From positions 1-64,000 of the IMG/VR virus record IMGVR_UViG_3300043449_001484: 64,000 bases of DNA; one strand, written 5' to 3'. Made by a program: the position numbers and the translations under genes. This DNA is from a virus. Every line of letters starts with the position of its first letter. Position 1 is the first letter of the stretch. Under the pieces are notes generated by a model that made no database searches, was not told where the DNA came from, and worked only from the letters and a program-made list of their open reading frames with translations. This document shows, piece after piece, positions 1 to 6,519 of the stretch.

Positions 1-372
1 AAAATCGGGCCTAGGCATTCGCCAGCCGAAGCGGGGGGCCAAAATCCGGGGTGGGTGCTCACTTACGCGGGATACCGCATAAATGCGTGCCGGGACTCGG
101 CCCCATGTTAGCGGCCAGCGCACCACGGCCCACGGCCAGCGGCCAGCTGCGCACGCGCACGGGACCGCGCACCACGCACCACGGCCAGCGGCCAGCTGGG
201 CCCGCCAGCTGCGCACGGGCCACGGCCCACGGCCCGGGACCATTAACCGCGATTACCGGCCAGCGGCCAGCTGGGAGCGGCCAGCGGCCAGCTGGGCCCG
301 CCAGCTGGGCCACGGGACGCGGAGCGCAGGCGATACGTTCACGGGCCACGGAGCGCGGACCACGGCGCCCGG
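1..372. repeat. Terminal direct repeat, left copy
   Basis: This stretch recurs at 63629-64000 with a constant offset of 63628 and no indel. I see four substitutions, at positions 70 (g to a), 108 and 109 (tt to cc) and 117 (a to c). The match runs to the last base of the window, so its true length may be greater. It shows that the genome is circularly permuted or has a direct terminal repeat. In circular order the terL gene (62054-63520), this region and the DUF932/terS region are contiguous. No convincing gene lies inside it. Confidence 0.9.
134..294. repeat. GC-rich array of GGCCAGCGGCCAGCTG repeats
   Basis: The 16-mer GGCCAGCGGCCAGCTG occurs at 134-149, 183-198, 258-273 and 279-294. Copies two and four continue identically for 29 bases (183-211 and 279-307). 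Each copy ends in the palindrome CAGCTG and is surrounded by CACGG-type steps. The same array lies in the right-hand terminal copy at 63762-63922. Its position at the genome terminus beside terL suggests a packaging, recombination or replication signal, but that is inference. Confidence 0.75.
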
Positions 373-532
373 TTTACCGGCGGCGCTGGCGCACGCTAAA
401 ACGTACGCGCGTGCTTTTTATAGGAAAATCAATAATGTACGGACGCGAGCGGCCCGGTTTTATCGGCGAAAAAAAAACCCGGCCATAAAGGCCAGGTCCG
501 CACGGCCCAGCTGGGCCGCACTTGGGAGAGGG
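373..532. other. Noncoding region with stem-loops downstream of the DUF932-like gene
   Basis: GGCCCGGTTTT (451-461) can pair with AAAACCCGGCC (474-484) with one C-C mismatch. A 14-base perfect palindrome GGCCCAGCTGGGCC lies at 504-517. Both sit just past the stop of the minus-strand gene ending at 533, so the stem-loop could end its transcript, although no T tract follows it on that strand. Open frames that cross this region consist only of Arg, Pro, Gly, Ala and His and are not credible genes. Confidence 0.5.
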
Positions 533-1615
533 TTAAACGAGCTCGAGAATTTTCCCGGCTTCGGTTTCAAAATCAACGCGATCAGCGGTCCATTGAATCG
601 AGCGAGCGTAGGCGGTAGCACCGGTCACGGCGTCCCAAAGGGTTTCAATGGGACGGCCCTCGTCGATAACGTGCGCGTGCTCAATTCGCTGGGCCACGCG
701 CGGGCCGAAGCGAGTCGATAAAAACTTACTGACATCTGGAATTCGCTCACGCTGGGCCGCCTGCAGGACATTCAGCGTGTTAGATTCACTCGCTTGCGAG
801 TACGCGAGCAACGCTGGCGCAACTTCCTCGAGGAAACGATCAGGCGCGCTGGCCGTATGTCGCAAGCTTATTTCCTCAAGTTCATGCGCGCCCCAAACGA
901 TGCGGTTTGCGCAAACATAATCGAAAAGGAAGGTCTTCACGCGCAGGGCCCCGCCGCCTACTTCCGAATTCGTGACAAAAAATCCACGGGCCAGCGTGCC
1001 CGTTTGCCCGTCCCGGCGTCCCGGTAACTCAATACGGTTTTTCTCATCCGCGAGAAAAACGAACATGTCACGGTCGCCCGCGTATAGCGTAGTATTTTCG
1101 CGGTCTACTTCAATCGCTTTGCCAAAGATACCCGGCACGCGAAAATCGCCGGTTACGCCGTCGCCGAAGCGATCCATTAATGCCGCGATCACGTCGGAAT
1201 TCCAAACCCGGCCGTAACGCGGGCCCGTCATCGCGCGAATTGTAGACTCACCATTTTTTGTCAATAGCACTCCGACGTCTTGCGCGTCCCGCTCAAATTG
1301 CATGCCGAAATTGATGCAATCAGCAGCCACTGGGGCCGGTAGTGTGCGCAGGTATCCCGCTGGCGCGCCAATTAATCCCGCCGCTTGCCCAAAGGCCCAG
1401 TGACTAGGCGCAAACGCATGCCCATTCGGCCCTTCAATCAAAATTCCAGCGTTATCGTCTGTAGGCACCGCGCGCAGCTGGCGCGAGCTCACTACCGCCG
1501 CGCGGCTGATAGCGCGCTGGGCCGCTTGCGCGGCGTGCATTTCGGTTAGCGAGATAAACCGCTCTTCGGCGGGACGCGTTGACCATTGTTTTGAAGCTTG
1601 CATTAATGTTGCCAT
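533..1615 (-). CDS. DUF932-like phage/plasmid protein
   Basis: A 360-residue protein resembling the DUF932 (phage/plasmid-related, TIGR03299) family. Family members occur on phages and plasmids and their function is unknown. The central part carries the family-like segments TIRAMTGPRYGRVWNSDVI and FVTNSEVGGGAL followed by a C-terminal helical region. I start at the ATG whose upstream is GGGAGAAAAAC, a good Shine-Dalgarno; the longer frame adds 18 residues without one. It has its own promoter (1674-1701) and is the last gene before the terminal repeat region. Family assignment is from recognisable segments, not a search. Confidence 0.75.
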   Translation of the reverse strand: MATLMQASKQWSTRPAEERFISLTEMHAAQAAQRAISRAAVVSSRQLRAVPTDDNAGILIEGPNGHAFAPSHWAFGQAAGLIGAPAGYLRTLPAPVAADCINFGMQFERDAQDVGVLLTKNGESTIRAMTGPRYGRVWNSDVIAALMDRFGDGVTGDFRVPGIFGKAIEVDRENTTLYAGDRDMFVFLADEKNRIELPGRRDGQTGTLARGFFVTNSEVGGGALRVKTFLFDYVCANRIVWGAHELEEISLRHTASAPDRFLEEVAPALLAYSQASESNTLNVLQAAQRERIPDVSKFLSTRFGPRVAQRIEHAHVIDEGRPIETLWDAVTGATAYARSIQWTADRVDFETEAGKILELV

Positions 1616-1701
1616 GTTTTTCTCCCTGTATTGTGAAAAGTGAAACATTCGCGGACGGTTTGCCCGCACGGAAATTATAGCGCCTTACTTTGAAAATGCA
1701 A
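1616..1701 (-). promoter_or_regulatory. Promoter-leader cassette of the DUF932-like gene
   Basis: On the minus strand TTGCAT (plus 1696-1701) is followed after 16 bases by a perfect -10 TATAAT (plus 1674-1679). The TAA stop of the upstream Cys-rich gene lies inside the -10 box. Downstream the sequence reads TTTCCGTGCGGGCA, nearly the same as after the promoter at 2872-2899, and the leader ends in TACAGGGAGAAA before the start codon. The two promoters share spacing, flanks and architecture. Confidence 0.7.
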
Positions 1702-2364
1702 AACGATTTTTTCGGCTTTTTTCGCTCCGGTCCCATGCGGTATGAAACCAACAATTGAGGGCCGATCCCGGCGCGCGCACAATTGACAATCCACGCAGCT
1801 GATATCGTCGCGCAGCTGGGCCGGGCACGTCACTACCACGCGGCCCGCTGGCGTGATTGTTTTCGCGCCAGTGCCCGCCGGGACAATAGTTACTACCGGG
1901 CCCGCATTTAATTCGGCGAGCTCGTCCGCGTGCGCGAGATTGTTCGCGGACCAATTAATTACAAAGCCATCCGCGTTCGCTTCCCGTACCAGTGCAATAT
2001 TTTCAGCGCTGGCCGGTTTATGCGTATAAGTGAAACCGCGTTTTCCCTCGTTTGCTTTGACTAGCATGCGCAACGCGTCCGGGTTAATTGAATGATTCAG
2101 GCCCGGAAGATCACCCGCTTGATTATGACGCCAGAGCTGGCCCGCCGGGAGCGCTGCAATAGCATTGCAAAAGCTTTCCCAGTCAGTGCCGCGCGCCCCT
2201 TCGGTTACTGCGCGCCAGTGAAGCGCCAAAGGCCCGCCGTCCGCGTAACAGCCGTTATCTTTAAAGGGGCATGTATCGGAACACGACGCCTTACTAGTGG
2301 TGGAAACCGGAATTGGGCCGGTTTTTACGTTTGCGCTTTTTAATGTCAAGTGTACGGTTTTCAT
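1675..2364 (-). CDS. Cys-rich phage protein, gp88/DUF7227-like
   Basis: A 229-residue protein with an N-terminal cluster C28-x3-C32-PF-x4-GC39-Y and more cysteines near the C-terminus in CVDCQLC. The spacing suggests a metal or Fe-S site. The N-terminal MKTVHLTLKSANVKTGPIPV and the segment GQLWRHNQAGDLPG are ones I recognise from small phage proteins annotated as gp88-like or DUF7227; their function is unknown. The start has GGGAGAAAGTAAAA upstream; a longer frame adds nine residues. It is preceded by a strong sigma70-like promoter. The family name is from memory and should be treated as tentative. Confidence 0.7.
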   Translation of the reverse strand: MKTVHLTLKSANVKTGPIPVSTTSKASCSDTCPFKDNGCYADGGPLALHWRAVTEGARGTDWESFCNAIAALPAGQLWRHNQAGDLPGLNHSINPDALRMLVKANEGKRGFTYTHKPASAENIALVREANADGFVINWSANNLAHADELAELNAGPVVTIVPAGTGAKTITPAGRVVVTCPAQLRDDISCVDCQLCARRDRPSIVGFIPHGTGAKKAEKIVLHFQSKAL

Positions 2365-2436
2365 TTTTACTTTCTCCCTGTATATGCGCAACGCGTGCGC
2401 GAATTGACATCATAGTACATAAATTCCAGATGTCAA
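2365..2436 (-). promoter_or_regulatory. Strong sigma70-type promoter and leader of the Cys-rich gene
   Basis: On the minus strand a consensus -35 TTGACA (plus 2431-2436) and a -10 TATGAT (plus 2409-2414) are separated by 16 bases. The leader ends in CATATACAGGGAGAAA before the start at 2364, the same ribosome-site leader used for the genes starting at 1615 and 2825. It lies in the gap after the small gene ending at 2450. Confidence 0.75.
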
Positions 2437-2449
2437 GTAAAAATCTAAA

Positions 2450-2620
2450 TTATTTTTTCCCGCCGAACAAAGCTTCAATTATTTGATGCAAAGCTAACAT
2501 ACGCGCAAGCCGAAACAATGAATACCTTACTTCCTTTTCAGCGTCTCGCCTTCGTGATGCATCAAGCTTTTGTAATCGGTCCCGTTCGTGTAGTGAGCGC
2601 AAAAATTCACGCTCTCTCAT
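2450..2620 (-). CDS. Small basic hypothetical protein (56 aa)
   Basis: A 56-residue, Arg-rich, largely helical frame beginning MREREFLRSLHERDRL. It starts inside the end of the preceding gene (14-base overlap), as is usual for translationally coupled phage genes, with GGAAG a few bases upstream of the ATG. I recognise no family. The short length makes the call moderate; the overlap and the lack of another use for this interval support it. Confidence 0.5.
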   Translation of the reverse strand: MREREFLRSLHERDRLQKLDASRRRDAEKEVRYSLFRLARMLALHQIIEALFGGKK

Positions 2621-2825
2621 TGTCCGCTTCCGCGAGAATTGAATTACTTTCCGCGATTAACCGAATAAGGCCCATTAAATTATCCGGTTTACAGTCCGCC
2701 AAAAATACAGCCGCCAGAGTTAACGCCGCCGCCGTTTCAGCCTGAGAAAAATTAAATTCTCTGTCCATAAATTGGATTATTTCAATTGCCGCTTCCGCGC
2801 GAGTAACAGTGCGTCGATTTTTCAT
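2607..2825 (-). CDS. Hypothetical protein (72 aa)
   Basis: A 72-residue protein beginning MKNRRTVTRAEAAIEIIQF, predicted mainly helical. The ATG is preceded by ACAGGAGAAATTCAAA. A longer in-frame extension of 33 residues has no ribosome site and runs through the promoter, so I exclude it. No family is recognised. It is the first gene after the promoter at 2872-2899. Confidence 0.65.
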   Translation of the reverse strand: MKNRRTVTRAEAAIEIIQFMDREFNFSQAETAAALTLAAVFLADCKPDNLMGLIRLIAESNSILAEADNERA

Positions 2826-2899
2826 TTTGAATTTCTCCTGTATATGACCCGGACCAAGTGCCCGTCCGGAAATTATAGGCGCTTTTCTACGGGTTGCAA
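2826..2899 (-). promoter_or_regulatory. Promoter-leader cassette with -10 over the nuclease stop codon
   Basis: On the minus strand TTGCAA (plus 2894-2899) lies 16 bases from a perfect TATAAT (plus 2872-2877). The TAA stop of the nuclease gene is part of that -10 box. The sequence continues TTTCCGGACGGGCA and ends in CATATACAGGAGAAA. The first transcribed bases can form a CCGGAC/GTCCGG stem. Confidence 0.7.
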
Positions 2900-3292
2900 T
2901 ACCCTTTGATGAAATTCTTCCCAATTAATTTTTGCCAGCGGCCAGCGTGCAATACAGTCAGCCAATATGCCGCGCTTTGCGATGTCTTCCGCTTGCTGGC
3001 CCGCGAACAACAATAACTCAGGCGCGCGCGTTTTTGTGTTTACTTCCACGACAATAAATGTCGGGCATCCAAGCATTGCATGTTTGATATGAAATGAGTA
3101 TTGATGCGGGCTCAGATTTATTTTCAGGCCCGCGCTAACTACTTTCAGCTCGATCAGTACGAAATGCGAGTTCTGAAGCGCTACCAGCAAGTCCGGAATC
3201 CCCAGATTGACCCGCGTCTCGATCCGCGTCATTTGGACTGGCCAATTCCGCTTTAATCTGTCGAAAAGCCGCTGCTCGCTTTTTCGTGACAA
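2873..3292 (-). CDS. PD-(D/E)XK nuclease (VRR-NUC/resolvase-like)
   Basis: A small nuclease of about 139 residues with the motif GIPDLL followed by VLIELK (D34, E48-x-K50) and a downstream Gln in SPHQYSFH, the layout of the PD-(D/E)XK superfamily, especially VRR-NUC and Holliday-junction-resolvase-like phage enzymes. It would act in recombination, branch resolution or processing before packaging. I choose the TTG start because GAGGAG lies seven bases upstream; an ATG 16 codons earlier (3340) has no clear ribosome site. The first 158 bases overlap the end of terS in another frame. Confidence 0.75.
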   Translation of the reverse strand: MSRKSEQRLFDRLKRNWPVQMTRIETRVNLGIPDLLVALQNSHFVLIELKVVSAGLKINLSPHQYSFHIKHAMLGCPTFIVVEVNTKTRAPELLLFAGQQAEDIAKRGILADCIARWPLAKINWEEFHQRVLQPVEKRL

Positions 3293-3959
3293 GTGCTGTC
3301 TCCTCGCCCAATACTTCCGCTTCAAACAATTCGCCAACATCCAATTCTACTTCGGGCTCAACAACAACCGGTTCTTCTTCGACAACCGTGGCCTGCATTT
3401 CCAAAATAGCTGTAGGAGGCGGTCCTCCATAGATTTTCTTTATCTCCTCTAGCTTTCTCATTACCTCTTCCTTCGACATCGAGTCAATGGTTCCAATACG
3501 CACTTCTTTGCGGTCAATGTAAATCGTCCCCAGCGCCTGCCCACGGCGATATTCCGCTTGTACAGCAGCGGACCACGCCCCGGCCTCGATTGCCTTGTCA
3601 CGGATCATTTGCAGGTCCCGCATATGCCGCTCGAAGGTCGTCCCGAATTTCTCTGCCAACTCTGCTCTGAGCTCGTTTATGGCCGCCACCACGTGCGGAC
3701 TACGCGCTGGGTCCAGAAGCCTTACAACCGCATCCTTGGCCCCGTGAGGCGTGTATCCTGCTCGGATAGCCGCTTCCGTGCGTGTCATGGAGCCGTCCCG
3801 CGTCACGTACTCCTGCACAAAGGCCCATTCCCTAGGGCTTAAAACCACCTGCTTACCGCTCCTCCCCGTCCTAGATGCTTTGGCCACGCGCTCCAAAACA
3901 TCCTCAGGCAACGTCGGCATTGCTGCTTTTGCATACGTCGTGTCTTTTCGCTTTGTCAT
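3135..3959 (-). CDS. terS: Terminase small subunit
   Basis: A 274-residue protein with an N-terminal helix-turn-helix region (WAFVQEYVTRDGSMTRTEAA, then GYTPHGAKDAVVRLLDP) and the segment AQALGTIYIDRKEVRIGT-like, which I recognise from phage small terminases. The later part SMSKEEVMRKLEEIKKIYG is also typical. It recognises the packaging site and loads the large subunit. The C-terminal third is acidic (EEEPVVVEPEVELDVGELFE) and its last part overlaps the nuclease in another frame, so the tail may be under dual-coding constraint. It overlaps its upstream neighbour by ATGA. TerL lies across the terminus at 62054. Confidence 0.8.
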   Translation of the reverse strand: MTKRKDTTYAKAAMPTLPEDVLERVAKASRTGRSGKQVVLSPREWAFVQEYVTRDGSMTRTEAAIRAGYTPHGAKDAVVRLLDPARSPHVVAAINELRAELAEKFGTTFERHMRDLQMIRDKAIEAGAWSAAVQAEYRRGQALGTIYIDRKEVRIGTIDSMSKEEVMRKLEEIKKIYGGPPPTAILEMQATVVEEEPVVVEPEVELDVGELFEAEVLGEETALVTKKRAAAFRQIKAELASPNDADRDAGQSGDSGLAGSASELAFRTDRAESS

Positions 3960-4222
3960 GCCACTCTCCGAACAATCCAGATGCCGTCAATGCCAGCGGC
4001 CTGCCTAACGGCAAACCGAACGCGGTTATTTCGCTTGTACAAGGACTTTAAGGCATTGCGCACCGCGTCAGCCGCCTTCCCGCTGTCCACGACAAAGTAG
4101 TCGTTTACGATCATCCGCTTAAACGGATATCGATACCGTCCAGAAGTTGTCATTCCAAGTACATGCTTTCTTGCTTTGATGCCCTCGTAAAGGGGGCATT
4201 CGCTATCCCTTTCCCTGCTCAT
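3956..4222 (-). CDS. Hypothetical protein upstream of terS (88 aa)
   Basis: An 88-residue basic protein with the segment YPFKRMIVNDYFVVDSGKAA and a C-terminal RFAVRQAAGIDGIWIVRRV. This beta-rich pattern is common in small phage proteins of unknown role (I recall it as a DUF7303-like type, unverified). AAGGAG lies seven bases before the ATG. It ends in an ATGA overlap with terS, so the two are translationally coupled. Confidence 0.65.
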   Translation of the reverse strand: MSRERDSECPLYEGIKARKHVLGMTTSGRYRYPFKRMIVNDYFVVDSGKAADAVRNALKSLYKRNNRVRFAVRQAAGIDGIWIVRRVA

Positions 4223-4258
4223 CTCCTTTCTCCTTTCGCGTCCAACAATTCAAAGCAC

Positions 4259-4285
4259 TTTATAAAAGTACCCGTAAAAAATCAA
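4259..4285 (-). promoter_or_regulatory. Possible promoter of the terS operon
   Basis: On the minus strand TTGATT (plus 4280-4285) precedes TATAAA (plus 4259-4264) with a 15-base spacer, or a TAAAGT two bases on with 17. It lies about 40 bases before the start at 4222. The match is moderate. Confidence 0.35.
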
Positions 4286-4311
4286 GCTTTTCAGGCATTT
4301 CTGCAAATTCC

Positions 4312-4532
4312 TAATAGAGGTACTTCTACAAAAAAAAAAAAAAAAAAAAAAAAAAATGTCCCGCGCGCGCACCCCGTAAATTTCACCATTGAAATTACAC
4401 TACACACTTCTTCTTTTAACAACGTAATAAAAAAGTGGCGTAGATACTAGCTTATTACGGCATTACGTCTATTACGGTACTTTACTACACAAAAACAAAA
4501 ATGATTTTTTCTTCGTAAAAGTACCTCTATTA
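4312..4532. repeat. Long-range inverted repeat in the noncoding block
   Basis: TAATAGAGGTACTTCTAC (4312-4329) and GTAAAAGTACCTCTATTA (4515-4532) are complementary in 17 of 18 positions and enclose the A27 run and most iterons. Variants of GTACTTTTA also occur at 4265-4273 and around 4477. Confidence 0.7.
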
Positions 4533-4766
4533 GTACTAGCGTGTTGCCGTAATAACTGACATATCAAAAAAGAAACGTAATGCTCTCGAAATACCCTCTT
4601 TTAAATTCACAAAGACCCTTCTTTCCCGTACATTATTAAACCACCCCCACAAAACCCCGGTCCGTGGTCCATGATCCGTGCTCCTTTCCCCTTGCCCCAA
4701 AGTACCCACATACTTCCCGCCTAAATCAGGAAAGCCGGTTTGTGGGAGTTGTGGGGGTAGATGGGG

Positions 4767-5051
4767 TTAGTGCGGCAGGACGGTTTTGGTGATGACCTTT
4801 GCCATTTCGGCGAAGGTGATGGGGTCGATGGTTTCGCCGAAGATGAAGTCGTTGATGTTGTCGTAGTCGGCTTCTTTGATCGGTGAGCCGAGGAACACGT
4901 AGCGTTGTCCGGTGTTGGTGACGATGTAGAGCACTTGCACGGACGCGCCTGCGGGCTGTTTTAGGAGGCTTTGGAGGGCTTCTGAGAAGCTTTTCTCTTC
5001 TTCCTCCTCTACTTCCTCCATATCCCTCGGTAATCCCTTGTACGCGTCCAT
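4767..5051 (-). CDS. Hypothetical protein with acidic stretch (94 aa)
   Basis: A 94-residue protein with an acidic run (MEEVEEEEEKSFSEA) followed by a beta-rich part (SVQVLYIVTNTGQRYVFLGS). The ATG is preceded by AGGAGG with five-base spacing; the longer frame would begin at TTG without such a site. No family recognised. It is the last gene of the long small-gene operon before the noncoding block. Confidence 0.65.
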   Translation of the reverse strand: MDAYKGLPRDMEEVEEEEEKSFSEALQSLLKQPAGASVQVLYIVTNTGQRYVFLGSPIKEADYDNINDFIFGETIDPITFAEMAKVITKTVLPH

Positions 5052-5083
5052 AGCGGCCTCCTGAGCCTGTTTCTGCCTCAATA

Positions 5084-5341
5084 CTACCGTTGCTTGCAAA
5101 ATGCGTTTTTAGCGGCCTGTAGGCCCTCTGTAGAGGTTCCTGTCCACCATTTGAGGCATGAGCCGTTTTGCTGGGCTTCTGCAAGGCCAGCGTTTTTGCC
5201 TGCACTGCGGGCGGCTTTGTAGGTGGATTCGAGGAGGTCTTGGCAGGCGTGGTCCGTGGTCCGTGTAGCGAGGCTCCAGCCCAGTACGGCCCCGATCAGG
5301 GCGCATAGGAGGGAGAGGAAGAGGGTATCGGAGCGGGACAT
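5084..5341 (-). CDS. Small membrane-anchored protein (85 aa)
   Basis: An 85-residue protein with one N-terminal hydrophobic segment (LFLSLLCALIGAVLGWSLA) then a polar helical region. That topology is compatible with an inner-membrane anchor. The piece ATRTTDH just after the membrane segment is encoded by a dispersed repeat shared with the gene at 10282 (see findings), so part of this gene may be inserted repeat. The start overlaps the previous stop as TAATG. Confidence 0.6.
   Translation of the reverse strand: MSRSDTLFLSLLCALIGAVLGWSLATRTTDHACQDLLESTYKAARSAGKNAGLAEAQQNGSCLKWWTGTSTEGLQAAKNAFCKQR
5254..5270. repeat. Dispersed heptamer-type repeat inside a gene
   Basis: CCGTGGTCCGTGTAGCG is identical to 10329-10345 in an unrelated gene. 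Both copies are read on the minus strand as Ala-Thr-Arg-Thr-Thr. Related GGTCCGTGGTCC steps occur at 4659-4680. Confidence 0.6.
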
Positions 5342-5589
5342 TAGGGCACTTCCTTTTGGGTTTGTTTGAGGAGGTTTCGGATGTCTTCGATGGTCAAGAA
5401 GGTTTGGTCGTAGATTTTCAGGACCATTTGGGCGGAGACGAGTTGTGTGCCGCCTCGGATACGGGAGACGCTACCGATGGAGATTTCCATGCGGTCGGCG
5501 AGTTCCTTGTCGGACTCAACTTTGTAGAACTCCATGAGGTTATCGAGGAGTGGGTGGGGGTTTCGTTGCATGATATTAGTTTTTTGCAT
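5341..5589 (-). CDS. Small XRE-type helix-turn-helix regulator
   Basis: An 82-residue protein with a lambda-repressor-like helix-turn-helix: KELADRMEISIGSVSRIRGGTQLVS, where the second part is the recognition helix. The final MVLKIYDQTFLTIEDIRNLL matches the capping helices. It is a paralogue of the gene at 9461. Such short regulators occur widely in Burkholderiales genomes and their phages. It probably controls early transcription. It overlaps the 37-residue membrane gene upstream and the next gene by one base (TAATG). Confidence 0.7.
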   Translation of the reverse strand: MQKTNIMQRNPHPLLDNLMEFYKVESDKELADRMEISIGSVSRIRGGTQLVSAQMVLKIYDQTFLTIEDIRNLLKQTQKEVP

Positions 5590-5689
5590 AACACAGGGTC
5601 AGACAGATGGCGAGGGCGGCGAGGAGGAGCACCACGCCTGCACCGATAAGCATACCGCCTAAAAGGAGGATGAGGGTGAAGGTTTCCAT
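5576..5689 (-). CDS. Tiny single-pass membrane protein (37 aa)
   Basis: A 37-residue frame that is almost wholly a membrane helix (TLILLLGGMLIGAGVVLLLA). GGGA lies upstream of the ATG and its end overlaps the start of the regulator at 5589. The operon is gapless here, which supports it, but the length keeps confidence moderate. Confidence 0.5.
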   Translation of the reverse strand: METFTLILLLGGMLIGAGVVLLLAALAICLTLCYAKN

Positions 5690-5702
5690 GGTCTGTCCCT
5701 AA

Positions 5703-5819
5703 TTAATTGAGTAGATAGGCGAGGATGAGGCCAGAGATGGCGGCGGTAATGATGATGGTCACGATTTCCTCCAGTAGTCCGTTGAATGGGTCGTCATTGT
5801 CGAAGGGGTCTTGGTCCAT
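5703..5819 (-). CDS. Tiny membrane protein (38 aa)
   Basis: A 38-residue frame with an acidic head (MDQDPFDNDDPFNGLLEE) and a C-terminal membrane helix (IVTIIITAAISGLILAYLL). AAGGAG precedes the ATG by eight bases and overlaps the end of the upstream gene. Function unknown. Confidence 0.55.
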   Translation of the reverse strand: MDQDPFDNDDPFNGLLEEIVTIIITAAISGLILAYLLN

Positions 5820-5821
5820 GG

Positions 5822-5998
5822 TCACTTCTCCTTGACGATAAGGTCGAATTTAGCTTTTATGTAATCTTCTAAGGGGATGTTGAGCTTCTCTGCGATGGCT
5901 TGTTCACTGGGGAACAAGTCAAATTTCACGGTTTTGTCCTTTTTCTCGTTATCGCCATATTGAATGCGCACGGTGAGTGTTTTGTATTTCTTGTCCAT
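5822..5998 (-). CDS. Hypothetical protein (58 aa)
   Basis: A 58-residue charged protein beginning MDKKYKTLTVRIQYGDNEK. AAGGAG lies about eight bases before the ATG and its stop is directly followed by the next gene. No family recognised. Confidence 0.6.
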   Translation of the reverse strand: MDKKYKTLTVRIQYGDNEKKDKTVKFDLFPSEQAIAEKLNIPLEDYIKAKFDLIVKEK

Positions 5999-6001
5999 GG
6001 C

Positions 6002-6277
6002 TCATTCTCCTTTCTCCACTTGATGCGGGTGGATGATGGTGTTGAGTTCGTTCTTCTCTTGGAGTTCCTTGATCCGTGAGTCGAGGGCCTTGCGCAGTGG
6101 ATCGACGCACGTGGTGCACAGGTCCCAGTTGTGGGAGCCGGTTCTAAAGTTATTGGGCCGTGGGCGTGGGACACCGTAGTTCTCGTGGCCCGGGTCTTGA
6201 TAAAGGATGAAGGATTCCTTGTGGATTAAGGAGCCACAGAAGTCGCAGTAGTGGGCGTATTTGACGTAGAGACTCAT
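6002..6277 (-). CDS. Small zinc-ribbon-like protein (91 aa)
   Basis: A 91-residue protein with two CxxC knuckles, CDFC (residues 11-14) and CTTC (about 54-57), a probable zinc ribbon. The C-terminus is charged and helical. It overlaps the upstream gene by ATGA. Function unknown; zinc ribbons of this size in phage early regions often bind nucleic acid or host protein. Confidence 0.6.
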   Translation of the reverse strand: MSLYVKYAHYCDFCGSLIHKESFILYQDPGHENYGVPRPRPNNFRTGSHNWDLCTTCVDPLRKALDSRIKELQEKNELNTIIHPHQVEKGE

Positions 6278-6519
6278 GCGGGCTCCTCCTCGGAGAGGTC
6301 GTTATTGTCGGGTTCGTCGTCGGGAATTTTGCCAGTGCGTTTCAGGACGGCGATGGCAAAGACCTTGGCGGCCATCAAATTGATGAACTCCTTGCCTTCA
6401 ACAGAATACGTTTGAGTAGGTGGGTTGTAAGTGATGTGGATCAGTATTTCTCCGGTGGGAGAGACGTAGGAATGTTTCTCGTAGGAGAGTTCGGTCCAGA
6501 AGTAGTCGTCATAGGTCAT
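6274..6519 (-). CDS. Hypothetical protein (81 aa)
   Basis: An 81-residue acidic protein with a beta-rich start (TGEILIHITYNPPTQTYSVEG) and an Asp/Glu-rich tail (DDEPDNNDLSEEEPA). It overlaps both neighbours by a few bases in the operon. No family recognised. Confidence 0.6.
   Translation of the reverse strand: MTYDDYFWTELSYEKHSYVSPTGEILIHITYNPPTQTYSVEGKEFINLMAAKVFAIAVLKRTGKIPDDEPDNNDLSEEEPA

Larger units (their letters stand above)
4223..4766. other. AT-rich noncoding block with A27 run and iterons
   Basis: About 540 bases without a credible gene. It holds a 27-base A run (4330-4356); TATTACGG at 4453-4460, 4470-4477 and inverted at 4547-4554; related CATTACG steps at 4461-4467, 4576-4582 (inverted) and 4423-4429 (inverted, CGTAATA); and an 18-base inverted repeat (4312-4329 with 4515-4532, 17 of 18 pairing). 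The right end carries a heptamer-like element GGTCCGTGGTCCATGATCCG (4659-4678). A sigma70-like promoter for the terS operon may lie at 4259-4285. Iterons, AT-richness and dyads suit a replication or partition origin or an operator region. Confidence 0.6.

Noticed and set aside
51-721. Two overlapping open frames (145 and 212 codons) in the terminal GC-rich repeats
   Set aside because: They consist of Arg, Pro, Gly, Ala and His from the CACGG and CAGCTG repeats, lack ribosome sites and run into the real minus-strand gene.
4330-4356. The A27 run as an assembly error
   Set aside because: It cannot be excluded, since homopolymer length is unreliable, but the flanking repeats and iterons remain regardless.
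4588-4692. Frame MWVLWGKGKGARIMDHG before the noncoding block
   Set aside because: About 34 codons, unlike a protein, and based on the heptamer repeat; treated as noncoding.
4726-5205. Open frame of 159 codons on the minus strand across two small genes
   Set aside because: Shadow frame: a low-complexity reading across the real 94- and 85-residue genes.
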